Part shown: piece after piece, positions 43,825-52,373 of the stretch
How the letters are laid out: every line of letters starts with the position of its first letter
How positions within the stretch are numbered: the first letter of the stretch is position 1
From: an uncultured Bacteroidales bacterium
GTDB taxonomy: Bacteria; Bacteroidota; Bacteroidia; Bacteroidales; UBA932
Length of the DNA stretch: 55,181 nt
Reading direction: 5' to 3'
Assembly (NCBI GenBank): GCA_946999645.1
Contig: CAMQDS010000011.1
Location: 1 to 55,181 of the forward strand
Position numbers and translations under genes: made by a program
The notes under the pieces: generated by a model
Databases searched by the model: none
Told to the model about the DNA's origin: nothing
Seen by the model: only the letters and a program-made list of their open reading frames with translations

Positions 43825-44658
43825 CTAATCTTCAACTACAACTTTACCTACATAAAGGCCCCAACAACCGTCCTGAACTATAGGAATATCCTTACCGTCC
43901 AAGTTCTTAGCATATTCCATTTTTTTCAAAAATGTATGAGAATGACCACCAACCACAAGGTCTATATTTCTTGTACCTTCAATCATCATTCCATCTGTAA
44001 ATGGAGAACCTGTAAATCCAATGTGTGTCAAAGCAATAACAAGATCACACTTTTCTACTTCCTTTAAATAATTAGCCCATTTAGTTGCAACTTCAATATC
44101 ATTGAACTTAGGCATTCTGTCGGCTATTGTCCTATCCACTACAAGAGTAACATCAGTAAGCATTCCAAAGATGCCTATCTTATATCCACCCCTATGAATA
44201 ATAGTATAAGGTTTAACATATTTAGAAAGTTCAAAAGAGGTAAAATCATAATTGGCACACACCACAGGGCATTTCATATTCTTCATTCTTCTTGCCAATT
44301 CTTCAGGACCGTTATCAAATTCATGATTTCCCAATGCCACACAGTCATATTTCATAGCATTAATGACCTGAACCTCAAGATTGCCTTTAAGACGTGGAAA
44401 ATAAGAAGTTCCCTGGCTAAAATCTCCAGCCAACAGCAATAATACATTATCTTTACCTTCTGCTTTTCTTACACTGTCTATATAGGCAGCCCTCTCTATA
44501 ACACCCCCCATGCCTCCATTTTCCATACCTTCTCTTATAGGTTCAAAATGGCTGTGAGTATCATTCAAATGAAGTATTACAAGCCTCCTTGCATTTATAT
44601 CGGATGAAATAAATACCAAGAACAAGGCTGATAGTATAATAATATATATCTTTTTCAT
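43825..44658 (-). CDS. Secreted metallophosphatase (5'-nucleotidase N-terminal domain only)
   Basis: A 277-residue calcineurin-like phosphoesterase with a signal peptide (IIILSALFLVFISSDINA). Metal-site motifs: HLNDTHSHFEPI, LAGDFSQGTSYF, ALGNHEFDNGPEEL, THIGFTG and GGHSHTFL. It corresponds to the N-terminal half of UshA-type 5'-nucleotidases and ends where the C-terminal domain would begin. The missing half is a separate gene 15 bases upstream. This two-gene form suggests the halves assemble in the periplasm. DeoR follows directly. Confidence 0.88.
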   Translation of the reverse strand: MKKIYIIILSALFLVFISSDINARRLVILHLNDTHSHFEPIREGMENGGMGGVIERAAYIDSVRKAEGKDNVLLLLAGDFSQGTSYFPRLKGNLEVQVINAMKYDCVALGNHEFDNGPEELARRMKNMKCPVVCANYDFTSFELSKYVKPYTIIHRGGYKIGIFGMLTDVTLVVDRTIADRMPKFNDIEVATKWANYLKEVEKCDLVIALTHIGFTGSPFTDGMMIEGTRNIDLVVGGHSHTFLKKMEYAKNLDGKDIPIVQDGCWGLYVGKVVVED

Positions 44659-44673
44659 ATTCTATAATTTTAA

Positions 44674-45510
44674 TCAGTCTAAAATTTTAACCCTTCCATC
44701 TGTATTATAATCAATCATCTTGCCTTCTGCAGTAAGTCTCTTTACCCTTTCAATCATTATATCCATAATATATTTTCCAGTATCTATAAGTTCAACAGCA
44801 TTTTTTGCGACATAAATGCCATCGCCACCAGAAAGCAAGAACGAAATAGTACAAACCCCATATACTTTCTCATCATCAATAGGTTTGCCGTCAATCTCTG
44901 CATCAATAAGTTTACCCCCTTTCGCAACACATCTCACTCCCCCAAGAACCTCAAAATTATGTGCCGCCATACTTTCTAAAATTGCACGCAAATCTTTTCC
45001 CTTCAAACCAACATAACAAATAGTATTTCTAAAAGGGAACATAGAAATTATATCATCAAGCAATACATTCCCTTTAGGCATATCAACCCTTATACCGCCA
45101 AAATTTGCAATTCCAACATCTATTTTTTTACCAGTTTCTTCTGCACAAGCTTGCATAAGTTCATCTATGAACCAATCAGAAAGAGCGCTTTCTGGTCTTT
45201 TCTTAGACATAGCTTTTTTTGACTTGGCAATCACAGTCTTAACTTCTTTCATCGCAGGCTGCGCATCAAGCATTGCCTTAGCAACATCATAGGTAACACC
45301 ATGGTTCTTTTTAAATATTCTGCCATTAGGAGCAATATACTTATTGCCCTCTATTCGTCCCATATCTGCATTTACATTCTCTGCATTAGTCGATTTAACA
45401 CCTGTCCTTTGTCCCTGCATTTTTGCCCTTGACCAGCTCATATGTTGTGCCTGAGCAAAAGATGAGATAGCAAATAATGTAATTAATGATAATATTATTA
45501 TTCTTTTCAT
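44674..45510 (-). CDS. 5'-nucleotidase C-terminal domain protein, secreted
   Basis: A 278-residue protein from the ATG at 45508-45510 (MKRIIILSLITLFAISSFAQ, a clear signal peptide). A longer frame overlapping the ABC permease is rejected. Residues about 110-278 form the 5_nucleotid_C domain: LSDWFIDELMQACAEE, VGIANFGGIRVDMPKGNVLL, DDIISMFPFRNTICYVGLKG, GVCTISFLLSGGDGIYVAKN. Residues 20-100 are a charged linker with no assigned fold (QHMSWSRAKMQGQRTG). No metallophosphatase motifs are present, so catalysis needs the partner downstream. Four bases after the ABC permease stop. Confidence 0.85.
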   Translation of the reverse strand: MKRIIILSLITLFAISSFAQAQHMSWSRAKMQGQRTGVKSTNAENVNADMGRIEGNKYIAPNGRIFKKNHGVTYDVAKAMLDAQPAMKEVKTVIAKSKKAMSKKRPESALSDWFIDELMQACAEETGKKIDVGIANFGGIRVDMPKGNVLLDDIISMFPFRNTICYVGLKGKDLRAILESMAAHNFEVLGGVRCVAKGGKLIDAEIDGKPIDDEKVYGVCTISFLLSGGDGIYVAKNAVELIDTGKYIMDIMIERVKRLTAEGKMIDYNTDGRVKILD

Positions 45511-45514
45511 ATAA

Positions 45515-46852
45515 TTATTTTTGTTTAATCCATTTCCATAAATCTTTGAATGTAGACTTCTTTCCAAACATTAGTATGCCAATATTATAAATTTTTGCCG
45601 ACATCCAGGCTAAGAGCACAAATGTACCAGCCAGCAATACTAAAGATAGTGCAATCTGCCATACAGGAACACCTAACGGTATTCTCGACATCATAACTAT
45701 AGGAGAAGTAAACGGTATCATAGAACCCCAAAATACTACAGCGCTATCCGGAGCTTTAAAAGCATATATTGATATAAAGAAACCTATGAGCAACGGTATA
45801 GTTACAGGCACTGCCAACTGTTGTGTATCTGCCTCATTTTCAGATGCTGAACCAATTGCAGCAAAAAGAGAAGCATACAATAAATATCCAAGTATAAAAT
45901 ATACAATGAAATAAGACAGTATGCTTACATAATTAAGGCTGCACAGTGTAGATAAAATCGTTCCCTGATTAGATCCGCCTAACAATACGCCATTCACATC
46001 TCCGCCCCCCAAAGTGCTTGTCACAGAAGGATTTGCAACACTCGAAGCAAGTTCAGGACCCAAAAACATACCTACTACTGAAATTAAAATGCCTGTAAGG
46101 ACTATCCACAGCAAAAATTGGGTCACTGCAACAAGGGCTATTCCTATAATCTTACCGAACATAAGTTCAGTAGACTTAACTGATGAAATCAATACCTCAA
46201 CCACTCTACTGGATTTTTCTTCTACCACTCCTGACATCACCATACTACTGAACATTGTTATAAACATATATATAATCATACCCAACGCCATAGATATAAA
46301 CATATATATATTAGAATCAGTTAAGCTTAAATCTCCACTGTCATTCAACTTATATGTGGTAAGACTTATATGAGAGCGTACATCTTTCATAATTTTATCC
46401 AAGCCGTCAATATGATATGAGGCTATCCTATAATCTGTGACAGCAGTATTTACTGCATTTTCTATAGTCTTAATAAGTACTACTCCAAGAGGCTTCTTTG
46501 AGAACGAAACTACAGAAACAGACTTTGTTGTACTATCAAGAGGAGACACAGACAGCGTTGCATCAAGTCCAAGGGCATCCATTTTATACTTGACAGAATC
46601 TGGATTCATAGACGAATAATCCAAAAACTTTACACTGTCATCAGATTTAAGATAAGAAAGAACTATACCTGACCTATCCACCACAGCTACATTTTTAGCC
46701 TCCTCTTTAGCAAGACCCATAATAATAGCCGGAAGTAAAGTTACAGCGGCAAATAGTATAGGACCTAAAAATGTTATAATAAGAAAGGATTTTTTCTTTA
46801 CGCGAATCATGTATTCGCGTCCTATTATAACCTTTATTATATTTAAATTCAT
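45515..46852 (-). CDS. ABC-2-type transporter permease (NatB-like)
   Basis: A 445-residue membrane protein of the ABC-2 permease class. One N-terminal span (SFLIITFLGPILFAAVTLLP, about 22-41), a large extracytoplasmic domain (about 50-180), then five or six spans near the C-terminus with the typical VVEEKSSRVVEVLISSVKST block. Companion of the ATPase two bases upstream. Members include NatAB sodium exporters and other efflux systems; the substrate is not predictable. Confidence 0.85.
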   Translation of the reverse strand: MNLNIIKVIIGREYMIRVKKKSFLIITFLGPILFAAVTLLPAIIMGLAKEEAKNVAVVDRSGIVLSYLKSDDSVKFLDYSSMNPDSVKYKMDALGLDATLSVSPLDSTTKSVSVVSFSKKPLGVVLIKTIENAVNTAVTDYRIASYHIDGLDKIMKDVRSHISLTTYKLNDSGDLSLTDSNIYMFISMALGMIIYMFITMFSSMVMSGVVEEKSSRVVEVLISSVKSTELMFGKIIGIALVAVTQFLLWIVLTGILISVVGMFLGPELASSVANPSVTSTLGGGDVNGVLLGGSNQGTILSTLCSLNYVSILSYFIVYFILGYLLYASLFAAIGSASENEADTQQLAVPVTIPLLIGFFISIYAFKAPDSAVVFWGSMIPFTSPIVMMSRIPLGVPVWQIALSLVLLAGTFVLLAWMSAKIYNIGILMFGKKSTFKDLWKWIKQK

Positions 46853-46853
46853 A

Positions 46854-47774
46854 TCAGTTCGCTTCAGTTACAAGTTTTATAAAAATATCATTCATTCCCG
46901 GAATAATTTCTCTAAATGAATTGACACATACTCCTTGCTGTATTACAGCTTGTATACAATCATTCGATGAAACACCTTCACAAGCAGATAAAATAGCAGT
47001 TCTGCTATCCTGATGCAAAGTATCTGAAATAACATTAAATATTCCCTTAGCACTGACGAGAGGCGAATTTCCTGTATACATAAGTTCAATATTATTATTG
47101 CCGTATTTTTTTCTTATTTCATTGACGCCTCCCGTTATTACCAATTTAGATTTATTTATAAGTGCTATATTTTCACACAATTCCTCAACTGATTCCATAT
47201 TGTGTGTAGAAAGAATTATCGTAGCGCCCTCTCGGTTCAAACGTAAAATTTCTTTTCTTATAATATCTGCATTTACAGGGTCAAAACCAGAAAAAGGTTC
47301 GTCCAAAATCATAAGGGAAGGTTTGTGGACAATAGTAGTAATAAATTGGACTTTTTGAGCCATCCCCTTAGACAACTCTTGAACTTTCTTATGCCACCAA
47401 TCCTGAATACCGAAACGCACAAACCATTCTTTAAGTGCTGATTTAGCTTCCGAAATACTCATACCCTTTAGCCGAGCAAGATACATAGCTTGCTCCCCCA
47501 CTTCCATTTTACGATATAAACCTCTTTCTTCCGGAAGATAACCTATCCTTGCCACATCACTACGAGTAATAGGTTTACCTTCAAAGTAAACGACACCAGA
47601 ATTTGGAATAGTAATTCTATTAATTATTCTGATTAGAGTAGTCTTTCCTGCCCCGTTAGGACCTAACAAACCAAAAATTTTCCCCTTTGGAATATCAATA
47701 GACACATTGTCAAGAGCAGTCTTCTCTCCAAAATTCTTACATATGTTTTTACATTGTATAATAGTCTCAGACAT
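46854..47774 (-). CDS. ABC transporter ATP-binding protein (NatA-like)
   Basis: A 306-residue ATPase. Walker A is GLLGPNGAGKTTLIR (about 34-48), signature LSKGMAQKVQFI, Walker B SLMILDEPFSGFDPV, and the switch His in ILSTHNMESVEEL. The C-terminal 80 residues form the extra domain common in ABC-2 export ATPases. Together with the permease two bases downstream it makes one exporter. It follows holA by 14 bases. Confidence 0.9.
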   Translation of the reverse strand: MSETIIQCKNICKNFGEKTALDNVSIDIPKGKIFGLLGPNGAGKTTLIRIINRITIPNSGVVYFEGKPITRSDVARIGYLPEERGLYRKMEVGEQAMYLARLKGMSISEAKSALKEWFVRFGIQDWWHKKVQELSKGMAQKVQFITTIVHKPSLMILDEPFSGFDPVNADIIRKEILRLNREGATIILSTHNMESVEELCENIALINKSKLVITGGVNEIRKKYGNNNIELMYTGNSPLVSAKGIFNVISDTLHQDSRTAILSACEGVSSNDCIQAVIQQGVCVNSFREIIPGMNDIFIKLVTEAN

Positions 47775-47788
47775 AAAGTAATTTTTTG

Positions 47789-48826
47789 CTAATTTAATAT
47801 TTTTGCTACAAGTTCAATCAGAAGTTCTCCTTGAGTTGCTTCCCCTATATCTCCACCCTTACCTTTGTAATCATATTCTTCCAAAACAGATATTATATAC
47901 ATACATTTACTTATAGGATAATTTCTTATGGCTGCATCATATTCTTTATAGAAATATGGATTTACGGCCAAAACACCTGCTTTCTGTTCAGAAGACGGAC
48001 GCGGATTTTTTAGAAGTAAAGCTTCATATTTTAATATTCTATAAAAGTGATTATATAATGCACTTATAGCCATAGGCATAGCAAATTTTGGAGAAGAAGC
48101 CAGTCCAGAGGCAATTTTCATCGCCTTTAAATTATTTCTATAAGACAATTCTTTAGTAAGTTCAAAAATTGAAAAGGAGCGACTTATTCCTACATTTTTC
48201 TCAACATCAGATATACTAACTTCAGAAGTTCCTACTGGAAGGCTTTTAAGCATTTTATCTGTTTCCGCAACGATTTTTGATAAATCTGTACCTGCAGATT
48301 CACCCAATAAGGCTGCGGCATCAGGAGATATAGATAAACCTATCGATTTATAATATCTGTTTATCCAATTTTCAATTTCATAATCCCTTACAGCAGGAGA
48401 GTCTAAAACAACCCCATTTTTGGATATACTCTTATAAAGTTCCTTACGTTTATCAAGACTTGCTCCATGCATAAGAATAACCAGAACGGTACTTTCCATA
48501 GGTTCAGAGCAATATACCGACAGTTTTTCCAATGACTTCATACTCTGCGCTTCCTTCAATACAACAAGCCTACGCTCTGACATCATAGGATAAGACCTCG
48601 CTTCAGTTGCAACAGTATCTGCATCTGTATCAAGTCCATAAAATATAGTCTGATTGAAATCCCTTTCACTATCAGACAAGGCATGCTCTATTATGGCATT
48701 ACACACCTTGTCAGGGTAATATGGTTCTTCACCCATAAGAAGATAAATCTGACTGAACTGACCCGCTGCTATATCCATCATGATTTTGGACACCTGCGAC
48801 TGTATATCAACGCCCTTATTTGCCAT
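47789..48826 (-). CDS. holA: DNA polymerase III delta subunit
   Basis: A 345-residue clamp-loader subunit. Family features: QIYLLMGEEPYYPDKVCNAI at the N-terminus, a degenerate ATPase core (YGLDTDADTVATEARSYPMM, SERRLVVLKEAQSMKSLEKL), FELTKELSYRNNLKAMKIAS and the C-terminal domain ISVLEEYDYKGKGGDIGEAT. HolA opens the beta clamp within the tau/gamma complex. Its start lies two bases after the stop of the GH3 gene, an odd partner but a coupled arrangement. Confidence 0.9.
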   Translation of the reverse strand: MANKGVDIQSQVSKIMMDIAAGQFSQIYLLMGEEPYYPDKVCNAIIEHALSDSERDFNQTIFYGLDTDADTVATEARSYPMMSERRLVVLKEAQSMKSLEKLSVYCSEPMESTVLVILMHGASLDKRKELYKSISKNGVVLDSPAVRDYEIENWINRYYKSIGLSISPDAAALLGESAGTDLSKIVAETDKMLKSLPVGTSEVSISDVEKNVGISRSFSIFELTKELSYRNNLKAMKIASGLASSPKFAMPMAISALYNHFYRILKYEALLLKNPRPSSEQKAGVLAVNPYFYKEYDAAIRNYPISKCMYIISVLEEYDYKGKGGDIGEATQGELLIELVAKILN

Positions 48827-48827
48827 C

Positions 48828-51053
48828 CTACTTTAATTCAAATTTTGAAGACAACCTTAAATCTGAAGCAGAAGAAGCAGCATAAACAATATATTCTCCC
48901 GGCAAAAGAACCCAATCATGCTTATCGGTATCAAAGAACCTCAAATCCTTTTTATCAATAACAAGATCAATATTTTTAGATTTTCCAGCATCAATAAATA
49001 TCTTTTTAAAACCTTTGAGTTCCTTAACCGACATAGGAGTAATAGATTTAGGTGCAGAAACATATATTTGGACAATTTCAGATCCGCTCCTTTTACCCAC
49101 ATTGCTGACATTCAAGCTAATCCTTATTTTTTCACCTTGTTTTTTAACTCTCATATCAGAATAATCAAACTTAGTATAACTAAGTCCGTAACCAAAAGGG
49201 AACTGCGGCTTAATATTCTTAGCATCATACCACCTGTATCCTACTAAAATCCCTTCATCATAATGTTCATCCCATATATCTACACTATCTCGCTTAATAC
49301 CTGGATACTGAACAGCTGTTCTAACAGGAATATCATTGATTGAAAACGGAATGGTAAATGGCAACTTTCCTGACGGATTAACATCACCTGATAAAACATC
49401 AGCCAAAGAATTTCCTGCCTCGCTACCTATATACCAATCCTGTACTATTCCAGCAACTTTGTTAGCCCATGGCATAGAAACAGGAGAACCTGATATATTT
49501 ACAACAACTAAGTTTTTATTTGCAGATGACAGAGCCTCAATAAGTTCGCCCTGACGGTAAGGTAGTTCCAGTTGTAACCTGTCTGCCCCTTCGGAATCTT
49601 GATGTTCAGACTTGTTAAGTCCTCCAATAAAAATAACCATATCCGCCTTTTTTGCCGACTCAACCGCTTCTGCAAGTAATTCTTCAAATGAACGGGATTC
49701 GCTCAAATCTTGACCTGTTTCAACACCATTAAACTGTCCTGAAGAATCCCCCACATAACCACGGTTCCAGATAATTTCAATTTGATTGCCGAACCTACTT
49801 TTAAGACCATCTAAAGGAGAAATTTCATGTTCAACTTTCAGTGAAGAACTTCCTCCACCTACAGTCATCATCTTAACAGCATTCTCACCAACAACAAGAA
49901 TTTTCTTCACGTTAGAATTTATAGGCAAAATATTATTATCATTTTTTAACAATACAATACCCTCTGCCCCTATTTTCCTTGCAGCTTCATAATGTTCCGG
50001 GCAAGTAAAACGTCCGAATTTATGTTCAGGACTCATACTTGTCCTAAATATAAGTCGCAAAATTCGCCTTACTTTATCATCCAACTCAGTGGTACCAACC
50101 TTGCCTTCTTTAATTTTTTTTAGATAAGGAGTAGCCAAATGATAATTATCATACTTAGCATCTACAAGAGTATTAAGACCTTCCCAAGTTCCAAACTCCA
50201 TATCAAGTCCATTTGTAATAGATTCGTCATCATATCTTGCACCACCCCAATCACTTATAACAACACCATCAAATCCCCATTCCTTCTTAAGAATATCATT
50301 TAATAACTTCTTGTTGTGAGAATTAAACTGACCATTATACATATTATAGGAACCCATAACAGCCCAAGCGCCGCCCTCCTGAACAGCGGCCTTAAATGCA
50401 GGAAGATATATTTCATAAAGAGTTCTATCATCAACCATAACATTTACATCCAGTCTGTGTAATTCTTGATTATTCAAAGCAAAATGCTTTACACAGGCGG
50501 CAACTCCGTTAGCCTGAACTCCCTTCACATAAGGGACTACCATTTTTGAAGCAAGGAATGGGTCCTCTCCCATATACTCGAAATTACGACCATTCATTGG
50601 AACTCTACAAATGTTCACGCCAGGGCCAAGCAAGACATCCTTTTTACGGTATTTTGCTTCCTCCCCTATACTTTTGCCATAGAGTGCGGAAAGTTCTGGA
50701 TTCCAAGTTGCTGCAAGACAGGTTAATGCTGGAAACGCTGTACACGAATCATTTGTCCAACCTGCCTGATCCCATTCATTCCATAAAACTTCAGGACGTA
50801 TACCATGAGGTCCATCTGTACACCACACGTCAGGTATGCCAAGACGCGGAACTCCACTTGAGCTAAACTTCGATCTGGCATGCAGCATTGCTACCTTTTC
50901 TTCAACTGTCAGCCTTGAGATAACATCTTCAATTCTAGCATCAATGGACGCAGTTTCGTTCAAATATATTGGTTCTGTTTTTTTTCGGACTTGTCCACAA
51001 GAAAACAAAAGAAGCAATATTGATGTTTTCAAAAAAATATGTGCTAATTTCAT
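48828..51053 (-). CDS. Glycoside hydrolase family 3 lipoprotein (beta-glucosidase type)
   Basis: A 741-residue enzyme exported as a lipoprotein (LILLLLFSCGQ-like signal, lipidated Cys at residue 19). The GH3 N-terminal barrel has GVNICRVPMNGRNFEYMGED, ACVKHFALNNQE and the nucleophile Asp268 in VVISDWGGA. The second GH3 domain holds IEIIWNRGYVG and GGLNKSEHQDSEGADR, and a fibronectin III-like domain closes the protein (from about 645). It splits terminal beta-glucosides in the periplasm or on the cell surface. It precedes holA with one-base spacing. Start is set by the signal peptide. Confidence 0.9.
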   Translation of the reverse strand: MKLAHIFLKTSILLLLFSCGQVRKKTEPIYLNETASIDARIEDVISRLTVEEKVAMLHARSKFSSSGVPRLGIPDVWCTDGPHGIRPEVLWNEWDQAGWTNDSCTAFPALTCLAATWNPELSALYGKSIGEEAKYRKKDVLLGPGVNICRVPMNGRNFEYMGEDPFLASKMVVPYVKGVQANGVAACVKHFALNNQELHRLDVNVMVDDRTLYEIYLPAFKAAVQEGGAWAVMGSYNMYNGQFNSHNKKLLNDILKKEWGFDGVVISDWGGARYDDESITNGLDMEFGTWEGLNTLVDAKYDNYHLATPYLKKIKEGKVGTTELDDKVRRILRLIFRTSMSPEHKFGRFTCPEHYEAARKIGAEGIVLLKNDNNILPINSNVKKILVVGENAVKMMTVGGGSSSLKVEHEISPLDGLKSRFGNQIEIIWNRGYVGDSSGQFNGVETGQDLSESRSFEELLAEAVESAKKADMVIFIGGLNKSEHQDSEGADRLQLELPYRQGELIEALSSANKNLVVVNISGSPVSMPWANKVAGIVQDWYIGSEAGNSLADVLSGDVNPSGKLPFTIPFSINDIPVRTAVQYPGIKRDSVDIWDEHYDEGILVGYRWYDAKNIKPQFPFGYGLSYTKFDYSDMRVKKQGEKIRISLNVSNVGKRSGSEIVQIYVSAPKSITPMSVKELKGFKKIFIDAGKSKNIDLVIDKKDLRFFDTDKHDWVLLPGEYIVYAASSASDLRLSSKFELK

Positions 51054-51066
51054 ATTGCAACATGTT

Positions 51067-51092
51067 AAAACAGGCGACCATCGGGCCGCCTG
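51067..51092 (-). terminator. Terminator of the xerC-hpf transcript
   Basis: CAGGCG (51071-51076) pairs with CGCCTG (51087-51092), with GACC/GGGCC extending the stem. On the minus strand the hairpin is followed by four T residues (51067-51070). Confidence 0.65.
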
Positions 51093-51105
51093 AAATATTT
51101 TGCAT

Positions 51106-51399
51106 TTATAATTCGGCTTTCTTTTCCTTATTCCTTACTATCTTTTCCTTCATTCCATCCACACAAGTATTTACTGCTTCTTCAAAAGTTCGTGCCGTCT
51201 TTTCAATAATTAGAGTATCCCCCGGCATACCTATTTGAAGTTTAACACTTTTATTTTCCGGCTTTTCCATAAGAGACAAGACCACATCCACATAATCAAT
51301 ACTTTCGTCAAATCTCTCTATTTTTGAGACCTTTTTGTTTACGAAATCCAACAACTTCTTGTCTGCGTTAAATTTAAGGGACTTAATTCTGATTTCCAT
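51106..51399 (-). CDS. Probable independent HPF/RaiA product from an internal start
   Basis: A 97-residue protein starting at the internal ATG (51397-51399) of the fused frame. It covers exactly one complete HPF domain, and the DNA just before it, complement of 51405-51411, reads GAGGAGG, a strong Shine-Dalgarno at good spacing. In this AT-rich Bacteroidota genome such a sequence is rare, which supports real initiation here. HPF/YfiA proteins bind the 30S decoding site and idle ribosomes in starvation. Lacking the long HPF C-tail, it resembles the short form. Translation of this product is predicted, not shown. Confidence 0.6.
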   Translation of the reverse strand: MEIRIKSLKFNADKKLLDFVNKKVSKIERFDESIDYVDVVLSLMEKPENKSVKLQIGMPGDTLIIEKTARTFEEAVNTCVDGMKEKIVRNKEKKAEL

Positions 51400-52371
51400 A
51401 TTTCCTCCTCTTTTTGCTCTCGGATGAGCGTTGTTATAAACCTTTTTAAGCTTTCCTATGGAATTATGAGTATAAACCTGCGTTGCTGCTAGAGAAGAAT
51501 GCCCGAGCAATTCCTTTATAGAATTAAGATCAGTTCCGGTGTCCAATAGTTCTGTGGCAAGTGTGTGCCTCAACATATGCGGGAACATTTTTCCCATTGT
51601 TCCTACGCTCTGCAACTCTTCTTTTACAACCCTCTCAACTTCCATCGGATATAGCTTTCCGCCTGTACCAGATAGAACGAGAGGAGCATCAGCAGGGATT
51701 TCCTCACCCTTCATAATAGCTACTGATTGTAAATATAATGATATTTCCTCAGATAATGATTCCAAAACAGGAATTTCACGCATTTTATTTCCTTTTCCAG
51801 TAACACTGATAACATTACGGTTAAAATCCATAGACGAACGCTTAAGACCTATTAATTCAGAACGTCTCATACCAGTATCATATAACAATTTAATGATTAG
51901 TCTGCGACGCCTGCCATCATAGTATTTTTGTGCCACTTTTCCTCCGTCAGTCAACATATTCAAGTTTTCAGACAAGGCATAATGCTTGGTATTTTCAAAG
52001 TAGCGTTCCATTTCATCTCTATGAAAAATGGCAGGCAGTCTTTTCTGCATTTTTGGCCTCTTTATAAGTTTTACAGGATTGGTAGGTATTAGTTTCTCTT
52101 TAAGAAGATATTTACAAAAAGAACTTATTACAGACAAATGTAAATTAACCGTACGAGGATTCTGCCCCTTTTCATCAAGAAGAAATACCTCATAATTACG
52201 TATTGTCACAGATTTAAGTATAGAACAGATTGTTTCTTGATTCCAAGGCGCCTCTGAGCCAGTAGAATAGGTCATAAAATCCTTTAGTACATCGCAATAG
52301 ATAGCATAAGTACGTGCAGAATATCTCTTTACTCCAATTATGTATTGAAGGTATCTATCTACTAAATCCAT
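51106..52371 (-). CDS. Tyrosine recombinase (XerC-type) fused in frame to a ribosome hibernation factor
   Basis: A single 421-residue frame. Residues 1-320 are a Bacteroidota-type Xer recombinase: SAM-like N-domain, then the catalytic Arg in GMRRSE (about 169), H265 and R268 in HMLRHTL, H291 in LGHSSLAATQVY and the nucleophile Tyr300. Residues 325-421 (MEIRIKSLKFNADKKLLDFV onward, VDVVLSLMEKPENKSVKLQI) are a short HPF/RaiA ribosome-binding domain. In relatives these are usually two neighbouring genes; here the expected stop is absent and HPRAKRGGN bridges them. The codons for K-R-G-G form an AGGAGG sequence five bases before Met325, so the HPF may also be made on its own. Start three bases after the cca stop. 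Confidence 0.85.
   Translation of the reverse strand: MDLVDRYLQYIIGVKRYSARTYAIYCDVLKDFMTYSTGSEAPWNQETICSILKSVTIRNYEVFLLDEKGQNPRTVNLHLSVISSFCKYLLKEKLIPTNPVKLIKRPKMQKRLPAIFHRDEMERYFENTKHYALSENLNMLTDGGKVAQKYYDGRRRRLIIKLLYDTGMRRSELIGLKRSSMDFNRNVISVTGKGNKMREIPVLESLSEEISLYLQSVAIMKGEEIPADAPLVLSGTGGKLYPMEVERVVKEELQSVGTMGKMFPHMLRHTLATELLDTGTDLNSIKELLGHSSLAATQVYTHNSIGKLKKVYNNAHPRAKRGGNMEIRIKSLKFNADKKLLDFVNKKVSKIERFDESIDYVDVVLSLMEKPENKSVKLQIGMPGDTLIIEKTARTFEEAVNTCVDGMKEKIVRNKEKKAEL
51405..51411 (-). promoter_or_regulatory. Internal Shine-Dalgarno inside the xerC-hpf frame
   Basis: GAGGAGG on the minus strand, five bases before the internal ATG at 51399. It encodes residues R-G-G of the linker, so the same bases serve as protein code and as a potential ribosome landing site. 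Confidence 0.6.
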
Positions 52372-52373
52372 TT

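Noticed and set aside
45511..45567. Longer start of the 5'-nucleotidase C-domain gene
   Set aside because: It overlaps the permease gene; the ATG at 45510 opens a textbook signal peptide.
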